From the NCBI RefSeq assembly GCF_900105765.1, contig NZ_FNTX01000002.1:310001-374000 (forward strand): a DNA stretch of 64,000 nt. The letters run 5' to 3'. Under the pieces are notes generated by a model. The model did no database searches and was not told the origin of the DNA. It was given only the letters and a program-made list of their open reading frames with translations. The translations under genes were made by a program, and so were the position numbers. This DNA comes from Ruania alba. GTDB lineage: Bacteria > Actinomycetota > Actinomycetes > Actinomycetales > Beutenbergiaceae. Of this stretch, positions 54,275 to 63,449 are shown piece by piece. Position 1 is the stretch's first letter; each line of letters begins with the position of its first letter.

Positions 54275-54821
54275 CCGGGCGTCGACGCGCCCGCCGCGGC
54301 GCGGACCGGCGCCGGAGCACCAGCACCGCGGAGTCGCTGCGTGGGGGCGGCACGAACGCGGTGGCCGGCACGTGCGTGCCCACCTCGGCGGTGAACCCAC
54401 GCGGCGGCGAGGAGGCGTACCGGCATACCATCCAGCGCGGCAGCACCAGATCGGCCCGGACCAGGGCCGAGCGCGGCCCGGTGATCCGGCGCACCACGGC
54501 AGCCCCGATCGCGTACGGCGGGTTCGCCACCACCCGGAACGCACCGCCCGGAAGTGGCACCTCGAGCAGGTCACCATGCACCACGGTGACGGTCTCGGCC
54601 GACGAAAGGGCCGCCGTCAGGCCCTTCACCCGGCCGGGGTGCAGCTCGACGGCCACCACCCGCCGTGCTCGCCGGGCCAGTGGTCGGGTCAGCGCACCCG
54701 TTCCCGCGCCCAGGTCGAGGACCAGATCGGTCTCCCGCAGACCGGCACTACGGACGATACGGTCAGCCCAGGAGCCCTTCAGCCGGTGCGAACCCCAGCG
54801 CCGTTGCCCGTTCCCGGACAC
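54240..54821 (-). CDS. rRNA adenine N6-methyltransferase family (Erm/KsgA-like), short
   Basis: A 193-residue SAM methyltransferase. Motif I VLDLGAGTGALT and the catalytic NPPY (VANPPYAIG) are intact. Erm proteins usually have about 250 or more residues; here the C-terminal helical domain is reduced and ends in a basic tail (RRRSAPRRARRR). It could confer macrolide-type resistance or modify another RNA. It reads toward, and overlaps, the hotdog-like gene by 35 bases. Confidence 0.75.
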   Translation of the reverse strand: MSGNGQRRWGSHRLKGSWADRIVRSAGLRETDLVLDLGAGTGALTRPLARRARRVVAVELHPGRVKGLTAALSSAETVTVVHGDLLEVPLPGGAFRVVANPPYAIGAAVVRRITGPRSALVRADLVLPRWMVCRYASSPPRGFTAEVGTHVPATAFVPPPRSDSAVLVLRRRSAPRRARRRPVRRAGPTPGPR

Positions 54822-54911
54822 GACGCACCATCACCATGACGATTCCCATGTCGGCGACGGTAGCCCGGTGATGTCAGCAGGTGCCACAGATTTTCCGATC
54901 ACTGGTCGCCA

Positions 54912-54967
54912 TGTGGGGTGCGTTGCCGTCGCAGCCGCGTCCGGCCGCAGCGCCAACGCACCCCACA
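54912..54967. promoter_or_regulatory. 14-bp inverted repeat in a divergent region
   Basis: TGTGGGGTGCGTTG (54912-54925) and CAACGCACCCCACA (54954-54967) are perfect complements separated by 28 bases. It lies between the Erm-like gene (minus) and the LmeA-like gene (plus), about 90 bases upstream of the former and 65 upstream of the latter, so a shared operator or a leader stem-loop is possible. Confidence 0.55.
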
Positions 54968-55032
54968 CGCCCACCCCCATTCGACGTGCGAGTCCGGGGA
55001 CGCTCCCAGGTGGGCCGGTTATCGTGACCGCC

Positions 55033-55734
55033 ATGTCACGTTCGGGGAAGGCCGCGATCGGGACCGTGGTACTGCTGATCCTGATCCTCGGCGGTGGCTA
55101 CGCACTGGACCGGTGGGCGGTGACCCGCGCCGAGGAGCGGATCACCACCGAACTGACCGGATCCTTCCCCGACGCCGCTGGCGTACAGGTGCAGATCCCC
55201 GGTCTGCTGTTCCTGCCCCAGCTGCTCTCCGGGTCGCTGAACACGGTGGAGCTCACTGCCGACGGCGTCCGGTACGACGGTCTGGACGTCACCGACGTGC
55301 AGGTGCTGGCCCACGGGGTGGACGTGGCCGAGCCGCGGACCGTGGACGAGGTGACCGTGATCGGCACCGTGCCCGGAGCGACGGTGCGTGCCGCAGTGGC
55401 GGCCTCAGGGCGGCTGCCGGAGGAGGTCACGGTGGACGTGGCCGACGGTGCCGTGGTGGCAACCGCCACGGTGCTGGGCGTCCCCCTCGAGGCGACCCTG
55501 CAGCCGGTGGTCTCCGACGGCGAGCTCCGGCTGGAGCCGCAGACCTTCACCCTGGGCGGCCTCGAGGTGGACGCGACCGCCGTGCCGGACGGGCTGCTCG
55601 GCGACCTCGGCACGCTGGAGGTGCCGTTGGACGCCCTCCCGGACTCGCTCACCCTCACCTCCGCCGAGGTGCTCGGCGACGGTGTCCGGCTCGAAGTGAC
55701 CGGGACGGATATCGCGTTGTCCAGCCTCTCCTAG
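55033..55734 (+). CDS. LmeA-like phospholipid-binding protein (DUF2993)
   Basis: A 233-residue protein with an N-terminal membrane anchor or signal (residues about 6-25) and a DUF2993/LmeA beta-sheet domain (TTELTGSFPDAAGVQVQI, FLPQLLSGSLNTVELTA, LEVDATAVPDGLLGDL). LmeA family proteins bind lipids in the cell envelope and help lipoarabinomannan maturation in mycobacteria (family knowledge). GTG 55024 is an alternative start. Confidence 0.85.
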   Translation: MSRSGKAAIGTVVLLILILGGGYALDRWAVTRAEERITTELTGSFPDAAGVQVQIPGLLFLPQLLSGSLNTVELTADGVRYDGLDVTDVQVLAHGVDVAEPRTVDEVTVIGTVPGATVRAAVAASGRLPEEVTVDVADGAVVATATVLGVPLEATLQPVVSDGELRLEPQTFTLGGLEVDATAVPDGLLGDLGTLEVPLDALPDSLTLTSAEVLGDGVRLEVTGTDIALSSLS

Positions 55735-55770
55735 CCCGGCGCCGTGTCGCCGAGGCACACCCCCTCCTTC

Positions 55771-55863
55771 CGCGAGTGCGGAGCTTCTCGCTCACCTGAT
55801 GGGATATTGCCGAAGTTGACCGCACTCGAGCGCAGGCGAGTGCGGCCTGATCGAACGATGCCC
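55771..55863. repeat. Nested-hairpin intergenic element, copy 2
   Basis: CGAGTGCGG (55773-55781) pairs with CCGCACTCG (55820-55828), which can also pair with CGAGTGCGG at 55837-55845. TCTCGCTCACC and GATAT-GCCGA segments and the end sequence GAACGATGCCC (55853-55863) match copy 1 at 41248-41485 in the same order. It lies in the intergenic gap after the LmeA-like gene, where a terminator would be expected. Confidence 0.75.
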
Positions 55864-55882
55864 CGCGTGGTAGGACTGCGGG

Positions 55883-56575
55883 ATGGCCGCCCGCTTCGAA
55901 GAGCTCGACTTTCAGCAGACCCCCGTCGGTGAGATCAGCCTGCGGCGGCGCTACGACCTCACCGCGCAGACCGACCTCTACGAGGTTCGCCTGGGCGAGG
56001 AGTACCTGATGTCGAGCCTGTTCACCGCCGCTGAGAAGGCGCTCGCCACCCTCGGCCTCGATGCGCTCGACCGGGACGGCGCCCGTGTGCTGGTGGGTGG
56101 TCTGGGCCTCGGCTACACCGCACACACTGCGCTGAACGATCCGCGGGTGGCCGAGCTGACCGTGATGGATGTGGCCGAACCCGTGCTCGACTGGCACCGT
56201 CGCGGCCTGCTGCCCGAGACCGCCGGCCTGGCCACCGACCCGCGCTGCCACCTGGTGCTGCGCGACTTCTTCCAGCTCGTCACCACTGAGCCGGAGACCA
56301 CCTACGACGCGATCCTGCTCGACGTGGACCACACCCCGCGGCACGTGCTGCACCCGAGCCACGCCGACTTCTACACCCCAGCCGGGCTGCGGGCGATGCG
56401 CCGCCACCTCAGCCCCGGTGGCCAGTTCGCGCTCTGGTCCGACGACCCACCCGATCCCGCGTTCGAAGCCGTGCTCGCGCAGGTGTTCGACTCCACCGAG
56501 GCTGAGGTGGTCGCGTTCGCCAACCCGCTCACGGGCGGCGAGTCGAGCAACACGATCTACCTCGCCGCCGGCTGA
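55883..56575 (+). CDS. Spermidine-synthase-like methyltransferase-fold protein
   Basis: A 230-residue protein with the polyamine-synthase/methyltransferase fold (VLVGGLGLGYTAHTAL, DVAEPVLDWHRRG, YDAILLDVDHTP). Shorter than true spermidine synthases and lacking their N-terminal beta domain, so its product may differ. A start at ATG 55883 directly follows the nested-hairpin element. It converges with the S9 peptidase with a 4-base gap. Confidence 0.75.
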   Translation: MAARFEELDFQQTPVGEISLRRRYDLTAQTDLYEVRLGEEYLMSSLFTAAEKALATLGLDALDRDGARVLVGGLGLGYTAHTALNDPRVAELTVMDVAEPVLDWHRRGLLPETAGLATDPRCHLVLRDFFQLVTTEPETTYDAILLDVDHTPRHVLHPSHADFYTPAGLRAMRRHLSPGGQFALWSDDPPDPAFEAVLAQVFDSTEAEVVAFANPLTGGESSNTIYLAAG

Positions 56576-56579
56576 GCTG

Positions 56580-58634
56580 CTAGCCCAGCACCTCCGGCAG
56601 CTCCGGTGCCTCCTGACCAAGCACGTGCTCGGCCAGGAACGCCGAGACCACCTGGTACCAGACCTTCGCGTGCTGCGGAGTGAGGATCCAGTGGTTCTCG
56701 TCCGGGAAGTACAGGAAGCGGTGCACGGTGGACCCGTCCTCGGCGGCCGGCAGTCCGGAGGCGCTGAGGAGGTCATGCCACAGCCGCAAACCCTCACCGA
56801 TCGGCACCCGGTAGTCCTTGTCCCCGTGGATCACCAGCATCGGGGTGGTGATCTGCTCCACGGACAGGTGCGGTGAGTTGGCTGCCGCCATCTCCGGCGT
56901 CATCTCCCGGTTCCAGTAGTACCCGGCGTCCGTGGTGCCGCCGAAGGTGTCCAGCCCCCACAAGCTCGCGTGCGTGACGATCGCATCGAACCGGTCGGTG
57001 TGCCCAGCCACCCAGTTCGCCATGTATCCGCCGAAGGAACCGCCCATCGCGGCCGTCCGGGTCTGGTCGATCTCGGGCAGCGCCTCGGCGGCGTCGGTGG
57101 CTGCCATCAGGTCGGTGAACGGCGCCTGCCCCCACTCGCCCCAGCCGCGCTGGATGAACGACTGCCCGTAGCCAGTGCTCAGTGCCGGATCGGGCAAAAG
57201 CACGGCGTACCCCTGCGCGACCAGCAGCCACGGGCACCACCGCCAGCTCCACGCATTCCAGGACCCGAGCGGACCCCCGTGGATCCACAGCAGCATCGGC
57301 GCCGGATTCTCGGCACTGGCCCCCTCCGGGAGTGCCAGCCAGGACCGCACGCGGGTTCCGTCGTCGGCTTCGGTCTCCACCTCACGCAGCTCACCGGGCA
57401 GCACCGGGCGCGGCACGGGGCCGCGCAGCGGGGCGACGTCGCCGGACTCCAAATCGATCCGGACCACTTCGGCCGGGAACTCGTAGGAGGAGCGCAGCGC
57501 GAAGGCGGTGGTCCCGTCCGGCGCCACCGCCACGTTCGTGTACGCGGCGGCGTCGTCGGTGAGGCGGGTGACCACCCCGTCCAGGGTCACCTGGAAGACC
57601 GGCGAGCGGCCGTCGTCGTCGGTGGCCATCAGCAGCCCGGAGGCGTCCGGCAACCACACCGGCTCCCCGGGCCACCGGTCCCACTCGGCGGCGAGACGGC
57701 GAGGGTTGGACCCGTCGATCCCGCACACCCACAAGCTCACCTCAGGGGCCCGCTCCGGCGTGGTGATCGACTCACGCACGTAGGCCACCAACCGGCCGCC
57801 GGGACTGATCCGGGCCGGCCCGAACTCGGCGTCGGGGTCGTCGACGAGAACGGTTCGCTCACCCGTGGCCACGTCGATGCGCACCAGCTGGGTGCGCACG
57901 GCGCCCTTGCCCATCGGTACCCGCCAAGTGGTCACGACGGCGGAGCCGTCCGAGGCGAGGTCCGCATCCGCTTCGATGAGGTGCTTACCGGCATCGGGGG
58001 TGAGGTCGCGCAGCTCGAGCTCGTCCTCAGCACTCAGGTCGGCCGCGAAGAAGCGCGGGGCGGCAGGACCAAGGTCGTGGTCCCAGAACCGGATCGGGTA
58101 GTCACTGTGCAGGATCGCGGCCACCTTCTGCTCCGAGCGGGCATCCAGGATGGCCTGCTCGGACTCGGCGTCGGTGGCCGAGGGCATCGTCTCGGCGGTG
58201 ACCACCACGGTCTCGGCCGCGCGGGCCGCGAGCACCCCGTCGATACCCCCGGGCCGCGAGGCCACCACGCGCGCCTCCCCACCTTCGGCCGGGAGCAGCC
58301 ACAGGGCCGGCTTCGCCTTGTCCTCACCGGTGCCCTCGGTGGCCCGCTTGGCCACGAACAACAGGTCCCCGTCGGCCGTGAACGCGGCACCGGACTCGCC
58401 GGACAGGCCGCGGGTGAGGCGGCGCGCGGGCCGCACCCCGGCCGGGTCCACCTCCCACAGTCCCGTGAGATAACGGGTGTTGTCCTCATTGAGCGAGGAG
58501 ACGCCGACGACGATGCTCTGCCCGTCGCCGGCCAGGGTCAGGCCCGACAGGCGCGGCAGGGCCACGTAGGAGTCGAGGTCGTGGAAGGGGGTGGCGGGAG
58601 GGGTTGCCTCGGTGGTCTGACTCACATCGGTCAC
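56580..58634 (-). CDS. Prolyl-oligopeptidase-family serine peptidase (S9)
   Basis: A 684-residue peptidase with an N-terminal beta-propeller (residues about 20-400) and C-terminal alpha/beta-hydrolase. The Ser nucleophile is in GGSFGGYMAN, the Asp in HGDKDYRVP and the His in ENHWIL. No signal peptide, so it acts on cytoplasmic peptides. ATG at 58634 (MTDVSQTTEAT) begins a typical N-terminus. Confidence 0.93.
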   Translation of the reverse strand: MTDVSQTTEATPPATPFHDLDSYVALPRLSGLTLAGDGQSIVVGVSSLNEDNTRYLTGLWEVDPAGVRPARRLTRGLSGESGAAFTADGDLLFVAKRATEGTGEDKAKPALWLLPAEGGEARVVASRPGGIDGVLAARAAETVVVTAETMPSATDAESEQAILDARSEQKVAAILHSDYPIRFWDHDLGPAAPRFFAADLSAEDELELRDLTPDAGKHLIEADADLASDGSAVVTTWRVPMGKGAVRTQLVRIDVATGERTVLVDDPDAEFGPARISPGGRLVAYVRESITTPERAPEVSLWVCGIDGSNPRRLAAEWDRWPGEPVWLPDASGLLMATDDDGRSPVFQVTLDGVVTRLTDDAAAYTNVAVAPDGTTAFALRSSYEFPAEVVRIDLESGDVAPLRGPVPRPVLPGELREVETEADDGTRVRSWLALPEGASAENPAPMLLWIHGGPLGSWNAWSWRWCPWLLVAQGYAVLLPDPALSTGYGQSFIQRGWGEWGQAPFTDLMAATDAAEALPEIDQTRTAAMGGSFGGYMANWVAGHTDRFDAIVTHASLWGLDTFGGTTDAGYYWNREMTPEMAAANSPHLSVEQITTPMLVIHGDKDYRVPIGEGLRLWHDLLSASGLPAAEDGSTVHRFLYFPDENHWILTPQHAKVWYQVVSAFLAEHVLGQEAPELPEVLG

Positions 58635-58709
58635 CGACTCGGTCTATCACGTCGGCACGGTGGGATGCTACGGATCCACTCGTGCTGGTGGTGGACGTAC
58701 GGTTCCCCC

Positions 58710-59178
58710 ATGACGTCCACGCCATCCCCGAGCGTCTCCCCTCGAGGAGTCCCGACGGTGATCGTCGAAGCGGTCACGATCGGCGCACTCACCCTGATCG
58801 ATCCCGCGCGCCTGAGACCGCGGACCCGCCGCACGCTGGTCCTCGGCACCACTGCCGTCTCCGGGGCGGCTGTCGGGGTGGGTGCATACCTGCACATCAG
58901 GCCGACGACGCGCACCGCACCGACGGACGAGCCGGAGCACGTGCCCCCCCGGGCGGAGCGAACGAACCGCGGTGCTGGTCTCCACTGCGGCCGGCGGCGC
59001 ATCGGCCGCGCTGACCTACGGCTGGTTGGTGGCGAGCCTCGCTCTCGATCGCCGGATCCACCTGGCCCTGGAAGGTCGAGGAGTCGCCCGTCCGCGGCTC
59101 GTCATGGCCGCCGTCGCTGCCGCAGCCTCTGCGGCCTTGTCCGAGGCTGACCGACGCATGGATGCCCGCAGCGGATAG
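58710..59178 (+). pseudogene. Small membrane protein, frameshifted in a C7 run
   Basis: Residues 1-80 (MTSTPSPSVSPRGVPTV, then a hydrophobic helix LVLGTTAVSGAAVGVGAYL) are in one frame and a second helix (TAAGGASAALTYGWLVASLAL) plus tail to 59178 are in another. The frames meet at CCCCCCC (58944-58950); removing one C gives one continuous about 155-residue protein with two membrane segments. The upstream interval has no other feature. Function not known. Confidence 0.7.
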
Positions 59179-59273
59179 CGGCGCGGTGCTCGGGCCGGGA
59201 ACATCTCGAGGGGGCCATCGGGTTGTACCCGGTGACACCGCAGCCAGCGGCGTCACCGGCAAGGAGGTCGCAT

Positions 59274-59744
59274 TTGTCACAGCAGTACCGCAAGACCCCA
59301 GAGGCTCTCGAGGGCCTCACCCCCACGCAGTACCGTGTCACTCAGGCCGACGGCACCGAGCCCGCGTTCCGGAACGAGTACTGGAATCATCACGAGGCCG
59401 GTCTGTACGTCGACGTCGTCTCGGGAGAGCCGTTGTTCTCCTCGCTCGACAAGTTCGACAGCGGCACCGGCTGGCCCAGCTTCACTCGGCCGTTGGCTCG
59501 CGAGGCCGTCACCGAGACGACCGATCGGCTGCTCTGGATGCGCCGCACCGAGGTGCGGTCTGCCGCCGCTGACTCCCACCTCGGGCACGTCTTCGACGAC
59601 GGCCCACGCGAAGCAGGCGGGCGCCGTTACTGCATGAACTCGGCGGCGCTGCGCTTCGTGCCCGTGGCCGAGCTCGAGGCGCACGGTTACGGCGAGTACC
59701 GCACCATGTTCGACAGCCCGTCCCACCAGCAGGAGGCCTCATGA
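59274..59744 (+). CDS. msrB: Peptide methionine (R)-S-oxide reductase
   Basis: A 156-residue MsrB that reduces methionine-R-sulfoxide. The catalytic Cys lies in [12 protein letters not shown] and the [15 protein letters not shown] motifs are intact. The zinc CxxC pairs found in many MsrB proteins are absent here. TTG start was chosen because AAGGAGG precedes it at 6 bases; ORF extension upstream lacks a ribosome binding site. Coupled by ATGA to msrA. Confidence 0.93.
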   Translation: MSQQYRKTPEALEGLTPTQYRVTQADGTEPAFRNEYWNHHEAGLYVDVVSGEPLFSSLDKFDSGTGWPSFTRPLAREAVTETTDRLLWMRRTEVRSAAADSHLGHVFDDGPREAGGRRYCMNSAALRFVPVAELEAHGYGEYRTMFDSPSHQQEAS

Positions 59745-60283
59745 CCGACACCGGCGCCATCACACAGACCCCCGGCACCGAGACCGCCGTCCTCGCCGGC
59801 GGCTGCTTCTGGGGAATGCAGGACCTGATCCGCCGCCAGCCCGGAGTAGTGGGCACCCGCGTCGGGTACACCGGCGGGTCGAACTCCCAGGCCACGTACG
59901 GCAACCATCCCGGACACGCCGAGGCGGTGGAGATCGTCTTCGACCCGGAGCAGACCACGTTCCGCGACGTGCTCGCGTTCTTCTTCCAGATCCACGACCC
60001 GAGCACCCTGAACCGGCAGGGCAACGACGTCGGTAGCAGCTACCGGTCGGCGATCTTCCCGCAGTCCCCGGAGCAGGAGCGCCTCGCCCGGGACACGATC
60101 GCGGACGTGGACGCCTCCGGGCTGTGGCCGGGCAAGGCGGTCACCACGATCGAGCCGGCCGCCCCGTTCTGGGAGGCCGAGCCGGAGCACCAGGACTACC
60201 TGCTGCACCGCCCGAACGGGTACACCTGTCACTTCCCGCGCCCGGGGTGGGTGCTCCCCCGCCGCAACGCCCCGACGGCGTAA
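59741..60283 (+). CDS. msrA: Peptide methionine (S)-S-oxide reductase
   Basis: A 180-residue MsrA with the catalytic motif GGCFWG (Cys22), GYTGG and [12 protein letters not shown]. It reduces methionine-S-sulfoxide, so with the adjacent MsrB both stereoisomers are repaired. ATG overlaps the msrB stop. No extra resolving Cys is near the C-terminus. Terminator hairpin follows at 60298. Confidence 0.95.
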   Translation: MTDTGAITQTPGTETAVLAGGCFWGMQDLIRRQPGVVGTRVGYTGGSNSQATYGNHPGHAEAVEIVFDPEQTTFRDVLAFFFQIHDPSTLNRQGNDVGSSYRSAIFPQSPEQERLARDTIADVDASGLWPGKAVTTIEPAAPFWEAEPEHQDYLLHRPNGYTCHFPRPGWVLPRRNAPTA

Positions 60284-60297
60284 CACACCAGGGCTGT

Positions 60298-60333
60298 TGA
60301 CTCGCCGGGGCGACCGGTTGCCCCGGCGAGTCA
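60298..60333 (+). terminator. Terminator hairpin after msrA
   Basis: TGACTCGCCGGGGC (60298-60311) pairs with GCCCCGGCGAGTCA (60320-60333), 14 bp with an 8-base loop. It lies 14 bases after the msrA stop. Confidence 0.85.
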
Positions 60334-60351
60334 GGCTTCGCCCCGGCACGA

Positions 60352-60385
60352 GAGGCGCCGGGGACCACCAGGTCCTCGGCGCCTC
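60352..60385 (-). terminator. Terminator hairpin after the acyl-CoA ligase gene
   Basis: A 15-bp stem with one G-T pair and loop ACCA, arms 60352-60366 and 60371-60385. It lies just beyond the end of the minus-strand ligase gene at 60400. Confidence 0.75.
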
Positions 60386-60399
60386 CGGCGCATCCGGGG

Positions 60400-61953
60400 T
60401 TATTCGGTCCGGCGCCGCACCAGCTCGCGCTTGAGGATCTTCCCGCTCGGGCCCAGCGGGAGCTCGTCCAGCACCTCCACCACTCGGGGGTACTTGTAGG
60501 CGGCGATCTGTTCCTTGGCCCAGGCGGAGATCTCCTCTCCGGTCACCGGCTCGGCGTCGTCTGCGAGCATCACGGCGGCGTGCACCTCCTGACCGTGCGT
60601 CTCGTGCGGGATCCCGAACACCGCCGCCATCTGCACGCTCGGGTGCCGCAGCAGGACTTCCTCCACCTCCCGCGGGTACACGTTGTACCCGCCGCGGATG
60701 ATCATGTCCTTGGTGCGGTCGGTGATGGTGAGGTACCCGTCCTCGTCCTTGGTGCCCAGGTCGCCGCTGCGGAACCAGCCGTCCACCACGGCTGCCGCGG
60801 TGGCGTCCGGGCGGTTCAGGTAGCCGGAGAACAGGTTGTGCCCGCGGATCACCAGCTCTCCCAGCTCCCCGCGGGGCAGCAGCTCGATCCGGTCCGGCAC
60901 CAGCGGGTCGGCCACCTCCACGTCCACGCCCCAGATCGGTACACCCACGGTCCCCGGCCGCGGCTCGACCCCCACATGGTTGAAGGAGGCCACGGGCGAG
61001 GTCTCGGTGAGCCCGTAACCCTCGTGGATCTTCGCCCCGAAGACAGCCTCGAACTTCTCCAGCGCCGCCAACGGGAGCGCCGCTCCCCCGGAGACCCCGA
61101 ACCGGAGCGGGGGACGTTCGGAGACCTTGGCGGCGGCCGCCGTCAGGGCGATGTGCATGGTGGGCACGCCCATCAGCACGGTGACACCGTGCGCGTTCAT
61201 CAGTGCTGCGCCCTGGTCGGGGTCGAATCGGGGCAGCAGCACGATCGTTGCTCCTGCGCGGAATCCGGCGTTCAGGGTGACGGTCTGGCCGAACGTGTGG
61301 AAGAACGGCAGGCAGCCCAGGATCACGTCCTCGGTGCTCATCGGGAGAGTGTCGGTGAGCAGGGTGTTCACCTGCTCCAGGAGGGCGAAGTGGCAGCCCA
61401 TCGCCCCCTTCGGTTCACCGGTGGTGCCGGAGGTGTAGAGGATGGTGGCGATGGCATCCGGGGCCTGCGGGATGTAGGAGGCCACGGGGTCGGCCTGGGC
61501 CGCGTCGTCCTCGAGCCGCGGCACCGGGATCTCCGCTGTCTTCTCGTCCGGGACGAGCAGACTGAGCAATTCCACCCCGGCGGCCTGGGCCGCGGGTACC
61601 GCCTCCCCGAGCAGCGGTGCACCGGCGATCAGGAGCTTGGCGCCGGAATCGCGCAGCACGTACTGGATCTCCCCGGCCTTGAGTAGAGCGTGCACCGGAA
61701 CCACAGTCGCGCCGAGAGCCAGGATCCCGTAGTAGGTGCGGGCGAAGTCGGGCACGTTCGGCAGCAGCACGGCGACAGTGTCACCCGGTCCGATCCCTCG
61801 GGCGCGCAGCGCTCCGGCATAGGCACGAGTCTGCTCCCACAGCTCGGCATAGGTCAGGCGCTGCTCGCCCATCACGAGGGCGGTGCGGTCCGGGTGCCGT
61901 GTTGCAGACTCGGCGAGGATCGCGGCCACGGAGACGGTGGCATTGCTGGGCAT
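60400..61953 (-). CDS. Long-chain fatty-acid–CoA ligase / AMP-binding enzyme
   Basis: A 517-residue acyl-adenylate-forming enzyme. The P-loop TSGTTGEPKG, GYGLTETSP, and the C-terminal RTKDMIIRGGYNVYP with PSGKILKRE are all present. It activates a fatty or aromatic acid to its CoA ester. A CRP/GlxR-type site is found about 45-60 bases upstream of the start. The divergent gene encodes an acetylxylan-esterase-like protein, but a shared pathway is not evident. Confidence 0.92.
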   Translation of the reverse strand: MPSNATVSVAAILAESATRHPDRTALVMGEQRLTYAELWEQTRAYAGALRARGIGPGDTVAVLLPNVPDFARTYYGILALGATVVPVHALLKAGEIQYVLRDSGAKLLIAGAPLLGEAVPAAQAAGVELLSLLVPDEKTAEIPVPRLEDDAAQADPVASYIPQAPDAIATILYTSGTTGEPKGAMGCHFALLEQVNTLLTDTLPMSTEDVILGCLPFFHTFGQTVTLNAGFRAGATIVLLPRFDPDQGAALMNAHGVTVLMGVPTMHIALTAAAAKVSERPPLRFGVSGGAALPLAALEKFEAVFGAKIHEGYGLTETSPVASFNHVGVEPRPGTVGVPIWGVDVEVADPLVPDRIELLPRGELGELVIRGHNLFSGYLNRPDATAAAVVDGWFRSGDLGTKDEDGYLTITDRTKDMIIRGGYNVYPREVEEVLLRHPSVQMAAVFGIPHETHGQEVHAAVMLADDAEPVTGEEISAWAKEQIAAYKYPRVVEVLDELPLGPSGKILKRELVRRRTE

Positions 61954-61997
61954 CGGGGTCCTCTCCCGGTGGCAGCGTCGTCGCAGCCACCTACTGT

Positions 61998-62013
61998 TGT
62001 GATATGGATCACT
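61998..62013. promoter_or_regulatory. Candidate CRP/GlxR-type site
   Basis: TGTGATATGGATCACT matches TGTGA-N6-TCACA with one mismatch. It lies in the 137-base divergent gap between the acyl-CoA ligase and the esterase gene. A TTGACA occurs on the minus strand beside it, near 62030. The nearby local dyad GTGAT-N4-ATCAC is perfect. Confidence 0.5.
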
Positions 62014-62090
62014 GTGCGAGGTGTGCTGAGGTCTGTCAACCGGTGCGGTTTCGCTAGGGTGACGGTCGTCCCGACCAAGGAGTCCTTCTC

Positions 62091-63100
62091 GTGTCAGCTG
62101 CTGTCAGCGCACCTTCTTCGGTGCCGCCGTTTCGTTCCTGGTTTCCCGATGCACCGTTCGACGCCACCCACGGATACGACCTCGAATCGTTGCTCACCGT
62201 CGACACTCCGGGGACCCGGAGGACTTCGATGCCTTCTGGCGTCGGCTCGCCGTCGAGGCGTCCCAGGTGGCGCCGGAGCCGGAGTTGGCGCCATACCCGA
62301 TGGAGGCGAGTCACGAGATCCACCGGGTGGACCTGACCTCCCTCGGTGGGATGCGGATCGGGGGGTGGGTGGCCCTGCCGAAGGAGGGCACTCCCCGTGT
62401 GGGCGTGGTGTGCAGCCATGGGTACGGCGGGCGGGAGGAACCTGACCTGGCCGGCATGCCCGACGACGCGGCCGTGATCTTCCCGGTGGCGCGCGGGCTG
62501 CCGACGGTCAGCCTGATGCCCCAGTACGGCCGCACCGCGCAGGCGCATGTGCTCGAGGGCATCGGTTCGATCCACACCTACGTGCTCGGTGGTTGTGCGG
62601 CCGACATCTGGGCGAGCGCCACGGCACTGCGGGAGATCATCGGGGCTGAGGTGCCGCTGGTGTTCGTCGGCGGCAGCTTCGGGGGCGGTCAGGGCGCACT
62701 CGCGCTTCCCTGGGACGACCGGTTCGTCGCTGCCGCGCTGCGAGTGCCCAGTTTCGGCCAGTACGACCTGCGCCTGAAGCTGGAGTGCACTGGCAGCGGG
62801 GCTGCCGTGCGCGAACATGTGGACGCTCACCCGCGAGCGCGGGAGGTACTGCGCTACTTCGACGCCGCCACCGCCGCCTCCCGGCTACAGATCCCCACCC
62901 TGATCGCCTGCGCCCTCTGGGACCCCTCCGTGCCGCCGGCGGGCCAGTTCGCCGTGCACAACGCCGCCCGGTCCGCCACCGGAGAGGCCGCCCAGTTGCA
63001 GGTACTCAGTGCCGGCCATGCCGAGTACCCCGGGGATGCTCAGGAGCACGTCGTCTGGCTGCGCGGCGTTCGGGATGTGGTCACCTCGGTGACCGGCTAG
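62091..63100 (+). pseudogene. Acetylxylan-esterase-like protein, frameshifted in a G4 run
   Basis: An AXE1-family esterase (about 335 residues when repaired). The N-terminus (SWFPDAPFDATHGYDL) is read from GTG 62091 with AAGGAG 7 bases upstream. The frame changes at GGGG (62210-62213), after which DFDAFWRRLAV and the rest follow in another frame; one extra G restores continuity. The Ser is in GGSFGGGQGA, the Asp in ALWDPSVPP and the His in GHAEYPGD. It would remove acetyl groups from xylan or sugars. Confidence 0.82.
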
Positions 63101-63134
63101 AGCCAGCTCACCAGCCGGGCGTAGCGTGGCGCCC

Positions 63135-63449
63135 ATGCCCTCCCAGTCACAGGCACCACGATCACGCGCAAGAGCGGTAACGGCGATCGTTCTCGGGATC
63201 GTCCTGGCCGCGCTGATGGTTTATCCATGGCCGCAGCACACCGCTACCCCGATCATCGGCGGCGTGATCCCCGCCTCGCTGTTCTTCTGGATCCTCTGGA
63301 CCGCGGCGTTCGTCGGCTACGTGGCCTGGATCGCCTACCGGTGGGACCCGTACGCGGCGGTGGTGCGGCGCTCGAACGTCGAGCAGGCCGCGCGCACCAA
63401 CGGGACCGGCAACGGCACGAGCACTGACACGAACGACGGGAGCCGTTGA
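63135..63449 (+). CDS. Small membrane protein, DUF3311-like, symporter partner
   Basis: A 104-residue protein with two hydrophobic helices (residues about 15-32 and 45-68) and a basic, Asn/Thr-rich tail. It resembles DUF3311 proteins encoded next to sodium:solute symporters. ATG 63135 or GTG 63126 could be the start. Its stop overlaps the symporter start by TGATG, so the two are translationally coupled. Confidence 0.7.
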   Translation: MPSQSQAPRSRARAVTAIVLGIVLAALMVYPWPQHTATPIIGGVIPASLFFWILWTAAFVGYVAWIAYRWDPYAAVVRRSNVEQAARTNGTGNGTSTDTNDGSR

